Positions 17,302 through 26,166 of a DNA stretch of 64,000 nt are shown piece after piece. Position numbers and translations under genes: made by a program. How positions within the stretch are numbered: position 1 is the stretch's first letter; each line of letters opens with the position of its first letter. The stretch lies in assembly GCA_023460035.1 (NCBI GenBank), contig JAEWRN010000043.1, positions 1 through 64,000 on the forward strand, in the 5' to 3' direction. Under the pieces are notes generated by a model. It was not told the DNA's origin. It worked only from the letters and a program-made list of their open reading frames with translations, and made no database searches. Origin of the DNA: Bacillota bacterium (GTDB lineage Bacteria; Bacillota; Clostridia; Oscillospirales; Ruminococcaceae).

Positions 17302-18078
17302 TTACGCGTCATCTCCCGCCTGTGGCAGCTTTTGAACCGCCTCCATCAGCAACTCTATAAAAAGGTAAAATGTCGGCATGTCATCGATTATATCACTAGA
17401 ATATTCTTGTGCGATAGCCGGCAGCACCACAGTCTGGTCGGCAAACGCCTCAAGCTGGCAGCGCGGCGTCACCGTAATCATCACTATTTGTACCCCCGCT
17501 GCCCGGTATTCTTTAAGCTGGGCTTCATAACTGCTTTTTCGGCCCTGTACCGAAAATATAATAACAAGGTCTCCCTTTTTTAAAATGTTCCCGTACGACT
17601 GCATAATAGAAACATCGCTGATGGCATGTGCATCCACCATGGCGCGGTTCAGCCGAAACGCCAGCTGCTGGGCAGAGAAGAAAGAATGGTAGTGCCCCAG
17701 CACCAATATCCGCCGTGCGTCCACCACCAGCCGCGCAATATCCTGCAGCTGCGTAGAGTGGTAAAACTGTTCAAGCTTTGCAAAACCCGCCAAGTATTCC
17801 TGCAGCACGGTCATCTGCTGCACCGCAGGTGCGGGCGGCAGTTGCTTATTTTGTTTTAAGGCGCGGTTCAGCTCATACCGAAACTCCGCAAACCCAACAT
17901 AGCCCATTTTTTTACAAAACCGCACCACATTGCTGCGAGAGGTGCCCGCATAATCCGCCAGTGTAGAAGACCCAAACCGCACCGCGTCGTAGGGGTATTG
18001 TAAAATATACTCGGCGGCAGTACGCTCGCCCGGGGTCAGGTTGTCCAGCTCTGTTTTAATTCTGTCAATGAGGTTCAT
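17302..18078 (-). CDS. MurR/RpiR-family sugar-phosphate regulator
   Basis: This is a one-component regulator of 258 residues. The N-terminal HTH_6 domain (about 1-77) includes SSTLADYAGTSRSNVVRFCK. The C-terminal SIS domain (about 105-245) is the sugar-phosphate sensor, with VLGHYHSF and GDLVIIFSVQG. GGAG precedes the ATG. It is divergent from the PTS operon, and a repeated ACAAATGACC site lies in both promoters, so it probably controls itself and the PTS genes in response to a phosphorylated sugar made by that PTS. Confidence 0.9.
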   Translation of the reverse strand: MNLIDRIKTELDNLTPGERTAAEYILQYPYDAVRFGSSTLADYAGTSRSNVVRFCKKMGYVGFAEFRYELNRALKQNKQLPPAPAVQQMTVLQEYLAGFAKLEQFYHSTQLQDIARLVVDARRILVLGHYHSFFSAQQLAFRLNRAMVDAHAISDVSIMQSYGNILKKGDLVIIFSVQGRKSSYEAQLKEYRAAGVQIVMITVTPRCQLEAFADQTVVLPAIAQEYSSDIIDDMPTFYLFIELLMEAVQKLPQAGDDA

Positions 18079-18130
18079 GCTATCACGCTCCGGCTTATAT
18101 ACTTGCTGTGTAATTACAGTCTCTGAATTA

Positions 18131-18159
18131 AGTATAAATCCTGCTTGGTCATTTGTCCA
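18131..18159 (-). promoter_or_regulatory. Promoter of the rpiR-type gene
   Basis: On the minus strand TGGACA (18159-18154), a 17-bp spacer and TATACT (18136-18131). The site GGTCATTTGT at 18147-18156 overlaps the -35 and spacer. Confidence 0.6.
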
Positions 18160-18241
18160 CCGCCAAAACCGGTCAATTGGTCTTAGTAAACAATTAAAAA
18201 GCCGGTCGTTCGTTCAATGCGCCCAAAATGAACAAATGACC
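18147..18241. promoter_or_regulatory. Paired candidate RpiR operators
   Basis: GGTCATTTGT (18147-18156) and its exact complement-orientation copy ACAAATGACC (18232-18241) form a 10-bp inverted repeat with about 75 bp between. One copy overlaps the regulator promoter, and the other ends 10 bp upstream of the PTS promoter -35 box. The geometry fits one regulator acting on both promoters. Confidence 0.6.
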
Positions 18242-18251
18242 TACATTTTTA

Positions 18252-18280
18252 TTGACCGTATTGTCCACTCGTGTTAAAGT
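18252..18280 (+). promoter_or_regulatory. Promoter of the PTS-sulfatase operon
   Basis: TTGACC (18252-18257), a 17-bp spacer and TAAAGT (18275-18280). This leaves a leader of about 110 nt before the EIIBC start. No antiterminator (RAT) hairpin was recognised in the leader. Confidence 0.6.
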
Positions 18281-18399
18281 AATGTCGTTAAGGCATGCGC
18301 ATACCAAGTTTTAAACAAGCCGAAGTGCGACTGCAAAAAGCTATTGTAACTGCACATCGGCCCCGGCACAGCCGAGAGAACGAGGAGGAACAGTACATC

Positions 18400-19863
18400 A
18401 TGGCAAAAAACTACCAGGAGCTGGCCCAGTTCATCATTGAACATGTGGGCGGCAAAGAAAACGTTGCTTCACTGACCCACTGCGTCACCCGCCTTCGCTT
18501 CCGCCTGAAAGATGACGCAAAAGCCGACACTGCGGCATTGAAAGAAAAAAGTGGTATTCTTGGCGTCGTACAAAAGGGCGGCCAATACCAGGTCGTCATT
18601 GGCAATGACGTTGAGGATGCCTACGATGCCGTTATGAAAGAAGGCGGTTTCGCCGGCGAGATGGCCGTCCCCGCGGACATCAAAAAGAAAAGCATATTCG
18701 ACAGATTTATTGCCGTCATCTCGGGGATTTTCACGCCGCTGCTGGGTTTGATGTGCGCATGCGGTATTTTAAAGGGTCTGAGCGTTTTCTTTGGCGCGCT
18801 GGGGCTAATCAGCACCACATCCGGCACTTATATTATCATCAATACCATCGGCGATACGATTTTTTACTTTTTCCCGATGTTCATCGGTTACACCGCAGCT
18901 GAAAAATTTGGTATGAACAAGTTTGTCGGCATGGGCATTGGCGCAGCGCTGATTCACCCGAACATCATCGCCCTAAAATCGGCGGATGCGCTGTTTACTG
19001 TGCTGGCAGGCACCATGTTTCAAAGTAACGTAACGACTACTTTTCTCGGCATCCCTGTCATCATGATGACTTACACTTCTACCGTCATCCCCGCCATTCT
19101 TGCGGTATTTGTGGGCTCTAAGGTTGAAAAGTTCTTCAAAAAGTTTATTCCCAGTGTCGTCAAAATGTTTCTTGTGCCCGCCTGCACTTTGCTGGTAACC
19201 GTACCTCTTACGCTGATTGCCGTCGGCCCGGTTGCCACCTGGATCAGCGACATCATTGGCAGAATTTTTATTGCGGCGCACGACCTCAGCCCGGTCATTT
19301 CCGGTGCACTGGTCGGCGGGCTGTGGCAGGTGCTCGTCATGTTTGGCCTGCATCAGGGCATCGTGCCCATCATGATCAACAACCTGATGACCAATGGCTT
19401 TGAAGCAACAATTTGCTGCATGCAGGCAGTGCCCTTTACCACCTGCGCAGTTGTGCTGGCTGTTTACTTAAAATCGAAAAACAAAAAAATCAAAGAAGCT
19501 GCCCTGCCCGCCGCAATCTCCAGCTTTTTTGGTGTCAGCGAGCCAAGCCTTTATGGTGTTACCCTGCCGCTGAAAACGCCGTTTTTTATCACACTGGGCG
19601 CCTCTGCCGTGGGCGGTGCCATTATGGGTCTGCTGAATGTAAAAATGTACACCATGGGCGGTATGGGCCTGTTTGCTTTCCCCGCTTACATCAACCCGGA
19701 TGTCGGCTTTGATATTTCGTTCTATGGTGTGCTGGCCGCAGTTGGCATCGCTATGGTGTTGGGCTTTGTGCTGACCTTTGTTTTATATAAGGATAAGGAC
19801 GGCGTGACCGTACAGGACGCGAAAGAATCCAAGGCGGCTATCAAAGAAAAGCTGGACCGCTGA
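18400..19863 (+). CDS. PTS transporter subunit EIIBC, glucose/beta-glucoside type
   Basis: This permease imports and phosphorylates a sugar. The 487 residues comprise an EIIB domain (about 1-80) with the phosphorylated cysteine C28 in LTHCVTRLRFRL, then a ten-or-so helix EIIC domain (about 105-475) with IHPNII and the ISSFFGVSEPSLYG motif. There is no fused EIIA; a separate EIIA is encoded at 21492. The start is the ATG at 18400 with CGAGGAGGA about 11 nt upstream; a longer frame from 18295 lacks a ribosome binding site and matches no EIIB N-terminus. It is the first gene of the operon. The sequence class points to beta-glucosides, consistent with the GH1 gene downstream. Confidence 0.92.
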   Translation: MAKNYQELAQFIIEHVGGKENVASLTHCVTRLRFRLKDDAKADTAALKEKSGILGVVQKGGQYQVVIGNDVEDAYDAVMKEGGFAGEMAVPADIKKKSIFDRFIAVISGIFTPLLGLMCACGILKGLSVFFGALGLISTTSGTYIIINTIGDTIFYFFPMFIGYTAAEKFGMNKFVGMGIGAALIHPNIIALKSADALFTVLAGTMFQSNVTTTFLGIPVIMMTYTSTVIPAILAVFVGSKVEKFFKKFIPSVVKMFLVPACTLLVTVPLTLIAVGPVATWISDIIGRIFIAAHDLSPVISGALVGGLWQVLVMFGLHQGIVPIMINNLMTNGFEATICCMQAVPFTTCAVVLAVYLKSKNKKIKEAALPAAISSFFGVSEPSLYGVTLPLKTPFFITLGASAVGGAIMGLLNVKMYTMGGMGLFAFPAYINPDVGFDISFYGVLAAVGIAMVLGFVLTFVLYKDKDGVTVQDAKESKAAIKEKLDR

Positions 19864-19891
19864 CCCCTAATAGGAAAGTAGGAATTGTATT

Positions 19892-21352
19892 ATGAGAGCC
19901 GTTATGGTAATGTTCGACACGCTGAGCCGCCACTTTTTAGAAAGCTACGGTTCCCTTGATGTTCAAACGCCCAATTTTACCCGGCTGGAGCAACACTGTG
20001 CGACCTTTGACCATTTTTATTCTGCCAGTTTGCCCTGTATGCCTGCCCGCCGGGATTTGCACACCGGGCGCTACAACTTTATGCACCGTGGCTGGGGCCC
20101 GCTTGAGCCATTTGACTGCTCTGCCGTACAGTTGCTGCACGACGCGGGGGTTTACACCCACTTGGTGACCGATCATTCGCATTATTGGGAGGACGGCGGC
20201 GCAACGTACCATAACCGCTACAACACCTGGGAGGGCTTTCGCGGTCAGGAGGGGGACCGCTGGGTACCACAGCGCCTTTCAGACCCGACTCGCAACACGA
20301 ACCCGCTGAACAAGAAGGGCGAAAGTGCCGTACAGCACCTTGCCAACCGCACCCGCATGGAAACGGAGGACGAGCTGTCGAGTGTGCGCACCATCCATGC
20401 CGGGCTGGATTTCTTGGAGCATTACTGCGACACCGACAACTGGTTTTTACATATAGAGTGCTTTGACCCCCACGAGCCGTTTTATGTGCCGGAAAAATAC
20501 CGTGCCTTATACGGCTGCGGTGAACGTGAAAAAGCGTTCTACTGGCCGCCCTACCGCCCGTCGGATAATTTGAGTGAAACCGACCTGCAGGGGGTACGCA
20601 AAGAATACGCGGCGCTGATTACGATGTGTGACGCCCACCTTGGCCGTGTGCTTGATTTTATGGACGCACACGAGATGTGGCGTGATACGATGCTGATTGT
20701 CAACACTGACCACGGCTTTTTGCTGGGTGAACACGGCTTTATGGGCAAAAATTATATGCCGCCGTATGAAGAGCTGGTGCACCTGCCGTTTTACCTGCAT
20801 GACCCGCGCGCCCAAAGCACCGGCCGCCGCGAAAGCCTTGCCCAAACGGTGGATATTGCACCCACCTTATTGCATTATTTTGGGGTGGAGTCACCGGTGG
20901 AAATGGATGGCTGCGACCTTGCACCCGTGGTAAAGGCCGATGCTGCCGTGCGGGACAATGTTTTGTTTGGCCTGCACGGCGGCCACACCTGCTGGTGCGA
21001 TGGCAAGTACGTGTTGCTGCAAGCCCCCTGTGCAGAAAACCAGCCTCTTGTCAGCTACACGCTGATGCCGACGAACATTCGCGGGTATTTTGATGCCGCA
21101 ACACTGGCAACAGCCGAGCTTGTGCCCGGCAGCCGGTTTACAAACGGCACCCCGTGCCTGCGCTATACAGAAAGCCCGTTTTATCTGCGGCCACAGCGCT
21201 TTGGCACGCTGGTGTTCGATTTAAAGCAAGACCCCTCACAGCAGCACCCCATCAATGATTCTGCCTTAACTGCTGCGCTGCGCCAAAAACTGGCGGCGGC
21301 CATGCGGGCAGCCGATGCCCCGGCCGAAGAATTTCAGCGTCTGGCCCTGTAA
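19892..21352 (+). CDS. Cytoplasmic sulfatase (formylglycine type)
   Basis: This alkaline-phosphatase-fold hydrolase removes sulfate esters. The 486 residues start directly with the core (MRAVMVMFDTLSRHFL, metal-binding D9) and have no signal peptide, so it acts in the cytoplasm. The maturation motif is C49-M-P-A-R, the C-x-P-x-R signature in which Cys becomes formylglycine. Further metal and active-site residues are in NTDHGFLLGEHG. The maturase (anSME or FGE) is not in the window. It sits between EIIBC and EIIA, 28 bp after the former, which ties it to the imported sugar. Related family members include phosphodiesterases and choline-sulfatases, so the exact ester is open. Confidence 0.87.
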   Translation: MRAVMVMFDTLSRHFLESYGSLDVQTPNFTRLEQHCATFDHFYSASLPCMPARRDLHTGRYNFMHRGWGPLEPFDCSAVQLLHDAGVYTHLVTDHSHYWEDGGATYHNRYNTWEGFRGQEGDRWVPQRLSDPTRNTNPLNKKGESAVQHLANRTRMETEDELSSVRTIHAGLDFLEHYCDTDNWFLHIECFDPHEPFYVPEKYRALYGCGEREKAFYWPPYRPSDNLSETDLQGVRKEYAALITMCDAHLGRVLDFMDAHEMWRDTMLIVNTDHGFLLGEHGFMGKNYMPPYEELVHLPFYLHDPRAQSTGRRESLAQTVDIAPTLLHYFGVESPVEMDGCDLAPVVKADAAVRDNVLFGLHGGHTCWCDGKYVLLQAPCAENQPLVSYTLMPTNIRGYFDAATLATAELVPGSRFTNGTPCLRYTESPFYLRPQRFGTLVFDLKQDPSQQHPINDSALTAALRQKLAAAMRAADAPAEEFQRLAL

Positions 21353-21491
21353 GCCGGCGCATGGCAGATGCGAAATTTATTTGCACCACCATGGTAAACC
21401 AGGCAGTTTACTGCCCGATTGGCGACCCATAAAACACTGTAATTGCAAACTTATTGCACGGCAAAATTTTCAAACACAGGAGACACTGAGC

Positions 21492-22010
21492 ATGGGCTTA
21501 TTGGACAAACTGAAAAACAAGCTGGGCAGCGTGACCGCACCCGGCACCTCTGCCGTACCGGGCAGGCTTTACGCGCCGCTGGCCGGCACACTGGTGCCAA
21601 TCGAAGAGATCCCCGACGATGTAATTTCGCAGGGGATTCTGGGGCAGGGCTGCGGCATACAGCCGGACAACGGCAAAGTGTTCTCTCCGGTGGACGGGGT
21701 CGTATCCGGCATTGCACAGACGCTGCATGCAGTGGGGGTGACCACCGCAGAGGGGGCCGAGCTGCTGATTCATGTGGGGGTCGACACCGTGGAGATGAAC
21801 GGCGAGGGGTTTTGCATGGCTGTAAAGGCCGGCCAGCAGGTTGTGTGCGGCCAGCTGCTGCTGACCTTTGACCCTGCGGCCATTGAGCGGGCCGGCCACC
21901 CCATTGTCACCACCTTTGTGGTGACCAACGCGGATGAATTTGCCGAAGTAACTGTGACGACCGGCCTGCACGTGGCCGTGGGGCAGGAGATTGGATTTGT
22001 TCGCAAATAA
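21492..22010 (+). CDS. PTS EIIA component, glucose type
   Basis: This soluble phosphocarrier of 172 residues passes phosphate from HPr to EIIBC. The Crr-like fold is clear: LYAPLAGTLVPIEEIPD, KVFSPVDGVV, a helper H79 in QTLHAVG and the phosphorylated H94 in LLIHVGVDTVEMNG. The start at 21492 follows AGGAGAC; a frame from 21315 would overlap the sulfatase and lacks a ribosome binding site. About 140 bp separate it from the sulfatase stop. It may also serve other EIIBC proteins in the cell that lack an EIIA. Confidence 0.93.
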   Translation: MGLLDKLKNKLGSVTAPGTSAVPGRLYAPLAGTLVPIEEIPDDVISQGILGQGCGIQPDNGKVFSPVDGVVSGIAQTLHAVGVTTAEGAELLIHVGVDTVEMNGEGFCMAVKAGQQVVCGQLLLTFDPAAIERAGHPIVTTFVVTNADEFAEVTVTTGLHVAVGQEIGFVRK

Positions 22011-22059
22011 GCCCGGTGCCCATACTGCGGGTGCCCAAGCAAAAACAGGATGGTGAAAC

Positions 22060-23499
22060 ATGAATACATTGAATGAACAGTTTTTATGGGGCGGTGCCGT
22101 TGCCGCAAACCAGTTAGAAGGCGGGTGGAACCTTGGCGGCAAAGGTGTTGCCGTGCCGGACCTTTGCACCGGCGGCAACAAGACAACCCCGAAACGTCTT
22201 ACGACCAAGGTGGAAGAAAGCACCTTTTACCCCAGCCACGATGCCATTGACTTTTACCACCATTACAAAGAGGATATTGCGTTGATGGCGGAGATGGGAT
22301 TTCGGTGCTTTCGGTTTTCGATTGCATGGACGCGCATCTTCCCCACCGGCATGGAGGCTGAACCCAACGAGGCCGGCCTGCAATTCTACGACAATGTTCT
22401 GGATGAATGCCGCAAGCAGGGTATTACGCCGCTGGTGACCATTTCGCATTACGAAATGCCGTATGCACTAGTAGAAAAGTACAACGGCTGGGCGGGACGG
22501 GAATGTATTGATTGTTTTGTGCGATACTGCCAAGCTATTTTTGAGCGCTATAAAGACAAGGTCACCTACTGGCTGACCTTTAACGAGATCAACAGCGGCA
22601 CCATGCCGATGGGCAACGCGCTTTCGCTGGGCACGGTGCAGGGGTACAGCGGCAGCATGATGGCTTGCCCGGACGACCCTGCCGTGCGGTTTCAGGCCCT
22701 GCACCACCAGCTGGTCGCCAGTGCCGCCGCCGTAAAGCTGGCGCACGAGCAGTACCCGCAGTTTAAAATGGGCAACATGATCTGCTTTATTACGCTGTAC
22801 CCTTACAGTTGCCGGCCCGCCGATGTGCTTGCCGCACAAAAGCAGATGCGCATTTTTAACTGGTTCTGCTCTGATGTGCAGGTGCGCGGCGAATACCCCG
22901 CCTATATGCAGCGCTATTTTGAAGAAAACGACATTCACATTGCAAAACAGCCCGGCGACGACGCGCTGCTGCGCGCGGGCACGGTGGATTTTTACACTTT
23001 CAGCTATTATATGAGCAATTGCGCTGCGTCAAGTGACAGCACAGCAGAAAAAACCGGCGGTAACCTGAGTGGCGGCGTAAAAAACCCCTACTTAAAAGAG
23101 AGCGACTGGGGGTGGCAGATTGACCCCGAGGGGCTGCGTTACACGCTGAACGAAATTTACGACCGCTACCACCTGCCTTTAATGGTGGTGGAAAATGGCC
23201 TTGGCGCACAGGACAAATTGGAGGCGGACGGCAGCATCCACGATGCATACCGCATTGACTACCTGCGCGAGCATATTCGCCAAATGCAGCAGGCGGTTGC
23301 AGACGGTGTCGAGCTGATGGGTTACACCCCGTGGGGCTGCATTGACCTTGTCTCCGCCTCTACCGGCGAAATGGCAAAGCGTTACGGCATGATTTACGTC
23401 GACAAATACGACGACGGCACCGGCACCCTTGCACGGTACAAAAAAGACTCGTTTTACTGGTACCAAAACGTCATTGCCACGAACGGCCGCGAGCTGTAA
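22060..23499 (+). CDS. 6-phospho-beta-glucosidase, GH1
   Basis: This enzyme hydrolyses the phosphorylated beta-glycoside delivered by the PTS. The 479 residues are full length for GH1. The acid/base is E176 in LTFNEINSG and the nucleophile is E378 in MVVENGLG. The phosphate-pocket signature near the C-terminus (LVSASTGEMAKRYG, with Ser and Lys) marks the 6-phospho subgroup rather than a plain beta-glucosidase. It is the last gene of the PTS operon, followed by the bidirectional terminator at 23536-23568. A 6-phospho-beta-galactosidase activity is less likely but not excluded. Confidence 0.94.
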   Translation: MNTLNEQFLWGGAVAANQLEGGWNLGGKGVAVPDLCTGGNKTTPKRLTTKVEESTFYPSHDAIDFYHHYKEDIALMAEMGFRCFRFSIAWTRIFPTGMEAEPNEAGLQFYDNVLDECRKQGITPLVTISHYEMPYALVEKYNGWAGRECIDCFVRYCQAIFERYKDKVTYWLTFNEINSGTMPMGNALSLGTVQGYSGSMMACPDDPAVRFQALHHQLVASAAAVKLAHEQYPQFKMGNMICFITLYPYSCRPADVLAAQKQMRIFNWFCSDVQVRGEYPAYMQRYFEENDIHIAKQPGDDALLRAGTVDFYTFSYYMSNCAASSDSTAEKTGGNLSGGVKNPYLKESDWGWQIDPEGLRYTLNEIYDRYHLPLMVVENGLGAQDKLEADGSIHDAYRIDYLREHIRQMQQAVADGVELMGYTPWGCIDLVSASTGEMAKRYGMIYVDKYDDGTGTLARYKKDSFYWYQNVIATNGREL

Positions 23500-23535
23500 C
23501 CTGCGACATTATTCCGCCACACTATTTTATAACAT

Positions 23536-23568
23536 AAAACACCCCCGGCACAGTGCCGGGGGTGTTTT
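23536..23568. terminator. Bidirectional terminator, GH1 / M20 genes
   Basis: AAAACACCCCCGGCA and its exact complement flank a 3-nt loop, giving A-tract and T-tract ends on both strands. It ends the PTS operon (plus) and the cyuA-M20 operon (minus). Confidence 0.85.
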
Positions 23569-23628
23569 GCTGCCGCGGGCAAGCCCGTGGGGTTTCATTT
23601 TTTAAATGCAGGCTGCGCAGCAGGCAGC

Positions 23629-24801
23629 TTACGCCTCGCTTTGCAGAAAGTCAATGGCAAACTGCGCATATACGGCGGCACCGCGCCGCAGCACGTCCTC
23701 GTCCACGGTGTACTTTTCGTGGTGGTTCGTGTACACATAGCCCTTTGCCTCGTTGCGGCTGCCAATAAAGCCGTACAGGCCAGGGGCCTTTTCCATAAAG
23801 TACGAAAAATCCTCGCTGCCCATCATGGTGGGCAGGTGGCCGACACCCTCTTCGCCGTACAGCTTTACCACCGCGTCGTGCGCGATCTGGTTCAGCTTTT
23901 CGTTGTCATTGATGACCGGCGGGGTGAGGTGGGTATACTCCATGCTGGCCTTGGCACCCAGCGCCGCCGCGGTATCGCCCGCAATGCGCTGCATATCATC
24001 GACAATGGTCTCCAGAATTTTGTTTGAGAAGGTGCGCACGGTGCCCTCGATGACCACCTTGTTGGCGATGATGTTGAAGCGCTGACCGCCGTTGATTTTG
24101 CCGACAGTGAGCACCAGCGGGTTCAGCGGGTCGTTGTTGCGCGACACATAGGTTTGCAGGTTCATGATGATGGACGCCGCCGCCACAATGGCGTCGGTGC
24201 CAAGGTGCGGCGCACTGCCGTGGGCCGAAACACCCTCGATGGTGATGGTAAAAATGTCGCAGCAGGCCATGCGGTTGCCGGCGGAAACGTCCACCAGCGG
24301 GGCGTCAAAGTTGCCCCAGATATGCGCGCCGTACACGGCGTCCACACCGTCCATCACGCCCTCGGCAACCATGGCCTTTGCACCGGTGGCCACCTCTTCT
24401 GCGGGCTGAAACAGCAGCTTCACCTTGCCCGGCAGCTCTGCCTTGACCTCGGTCAATATTTTAGCGGCGCCCAGCAGCATTGCCATATGGTTGTCGTGCC
24501 CGCAGGCGTGCATGGCGCCGTTGGTAGAGGCAAACGGCAGGCCGGTTTCTTCCACCACTTCCAGCGCGTCGATGTCGGCGCGCAGCGCCACGGTTTTGCC
24601 GGGCTTGCCGCCCTCAATGGTGCCCACCAGGCCGTGGCAGGTTTTGCACATTGCAACCGAAATACCCATCGCCTCAAGGTCGGCTTTCAGCGAAGCCGCG
24701 GTGTTTTCCTCTTTGTTCGAAAGCTCGGGGCAGGCATGGTAAAAGCGGCGGCGGTCAATGATATAGTCGTTATATTTTTCTGCAAGAAATTTCACATTCA
24801 T
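23629..24801 (-). CDS. M20D amidohydrolase (N-acyl-amino-acid deacylase), copy 1
   Basis: This metallo-amidohydrolase of the IAA-amino-acid hydrolase/HipO group cleaves an acyl group from an N-acylated amino acid. The 390 residues show HACGHDNHMAMLLGAA with the metal-binding Cys and His, FQPAEEVATGA with the catalytic Glu pair, and a bacterial dimerisation domain (about 180-300). AAAGGAG precedes the ATG. It lies 36 bp after a second M20 gene to which it is strikingly similar along the whole length, so the pair is a tandem duplication. The nearby desulfidase, C-S lyase and RidA suggest N-acyl cysteine derivatives as substrates, which is inference. Confidence 0.9.
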   Translation of the reverse strand: MNVKFLAEKYNDYIIDRRRFYHACPELSNKEENTAASLKADLEAMGISVAMCKTCHGLVGTIEGGKPGKTVALRADIDALEVVEETGLPFASTNGAMHACGHDNHMAMLLGAAKILTEVKAELPGKVKLLFQPAEEVATGAKAMVAEGVMDGVDAVYGAHIWGNFDAPLVDVSAGNRMACCDIFTITIEGVSAHGSAPHLGTDAIVAAASIIMNLQTYVSRNNDPLNPLVLTVGKINGGQRFNIIANKVVIEGTVRTFSNKILETIVDDMQRIAGDTAAALGAKASMEYTHLTPPVINDNEKLNQIAHDAVVKLYGEEGVGHLPTMMGSEDFSYFMEKAPGLYGFIGSRNEAKGYVYTNHHEKYTVDEDVLRRGAAVYAQFAIDFLQSEA

Positions 24802-24837
24802 GGGGGTTACTCCTTTTATTTTGCTTCAATTTGGCAT

Positions 24838-26031
24838 TTATTCGCGCGGTGCCTTTGCCGCAAGGTAATCTGCCGCAAACTGGGCATGCATTGCGGCGCC
24901 ACGTTTCAGCGCGTCTTCCACCACGTCATAGCGGTCGTTGTGGTTCGAATAAATGCAGCCGCTCTTTTCGTCGTAGCTGCCAAGGAAGCCAAATACGCCG
25001 GGGACCTTCTCCATAAAATAGGCAAAATCTTCGCTGCCCATCATTTTGGGCAGCTCGCGCAGCGACTCCTCACCGTACAGGGTTACGGCGGCATCGTGTG
25101 CGATCTGGTTCAAATCCTCGTGGTCGTTGATGACCGGGCCGGGGAATTTTTCGTACAGCAGGGTGGCCTTTGCGCCAAACGCGGCGGCTGTTTCGTCTAC
25201 AATGCGGCGCAGCAACGGCTCAATTTTTTCACGCATCTCGCGCGAGTGGGTACGGCAGGTGCCCTCCATCACCACTTTGTTGGCAATGATGTTGAAGCGC
25301 TGGCCGCCGTGGATTTCACCCACGGTGACGACCAGCGGGTTCAGCGGGTCGTTGTTGCGCGACACGATGGTCTGCAAATTGAGGATGATTGACGCGGCAG
25401 CCACCACGGCATCGGTGCCAAGGTGGGGCGCACTGCCGTGGGCCGAAACGCCCTCTACCGTAATGGTAAAGTTGTCGCAGCTTGCCATGCGCACGCCGGG
25501 CTGCACATTGATGTACGGGGCTTGCAGGCCTGCCCAGATATGCTGGCCGTAAATGGCGTCCACATCATCCAGCACGCCCTCCGCCACGTAATACTCCGCA
25601 CCGTGGCAAGTTTCCTCTGCCGACTGGAAAAACAGCTTCACGTTGCCTTGCAATTCGTCTTTACTCTCGCACAAAATGCGTGCTGCACCCAGCAGCATTG
25701 CAATGTGGTTGTCATGCCCGCAGGCGTGCATCACCCCGCTGTTTTCGCTGGTAAAGGCAAGGCCGGTTTTTTCTTCTACCGGCAGCGCGTCAATGTCGGC
25801 GCGCAGTGCCACGGTTTTACAGCCGGGCTTTGCCTTGCCGCCCATAATCATGGCCGTGCAGCCGGGGTGCCCCTCAAACCGGTGCACCGCAAGGCCCATG
25901 CCCTCTAATTGCGCAACAATCGCGTCGGTGGTTTTCCATTCTTCCCACGAAAGCTCCGGGTGCGCGTGGAACCAGCGGCGCTGCTCAATGATATAGCTTT
26001 CGTACTTTTGTGCCAAAGCTTTGATATCCAT
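24838..26031 (-). CDS. M20D amidohydrolase, copy 2
   Basis: This is the tandem paralogue of the 23629-24801 gene, 397 residues. Metal and catalytic motifs are HACGHDNHIAMLLGAAR, FQSAEETCHGA and EGVSAHGSAPHLGTD. The start is the ATG at 26031 because AGGAGGAG lies just upstream; a frame extending to 26121 has no site and reads low-complexity residues. Differences from copy 1 cluster before the first metal ligand and around the FQSAEETCHG segment, which hints at different acyl or side-chain preference. It is co-transcribed after cyuA (135 bp between). Confidence 0.9.
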   Translation of the reverse strand: MDIKALAQKYESYIIEQRRWFHAHPELSWEEWKTTDAIVAQLEGMGLAVHRFEGHPGCTAMIMGGKAKPGCKTVALRADIDALPVEEKTGLAFTSENSGVMHACGHDNHIAMLLGAARILCESKDELQGNVKLFFQSAEETCHGAEYYVAEGVLDDVDAIYGQHIWAGLQAPYINVQPGVRMASCDNFTITVEGVSAHGSAPHLGTDAVVAAASIILNLQTIVSRNNDPLNPLVVTVGEIHGGQRFNIIANKVVMEGTCRTHSREMREKIEPLLRRIVDETAAAFGAKATLLYEKFPGPVINDHEDLNQIAHDAAVTLYGEESLRELPKMMGSEDFAYFMEKVPGVFGFLGSYDEKSGCIYSNHNDRYDVVEDALKRGAAMHAQFAADYLAAKAPRE

Positions 26032-26166
26032 TTTGTCTGCTCCTCCTATTTTTATGCCGCCGGGGGGCTTTCCCTTCCCTCCGCCGGTCTCTACTGCCGT
26101 TTGTGTATTATTGTAACACACGAGAGGCGGCAGATGTTATTCTTTTTTTATCCCCTGTTGGGGCGC

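Noticed and set aside
18295..18399. Longer N-terminus for the PTS EIIBC
   Set aside because: The extra 35 residues do not match EIIB proteins and the strong GAGGAGGA site lies inside them, just before the ATG at 18400.
24154..25392. 412-codon plus-strand frame opposite the two M20 genes
   Set aside because: It spans the gap and two repeated genes on the other strand; repeated HxVxxR-rich text arises from the duplicated M20 sequence.
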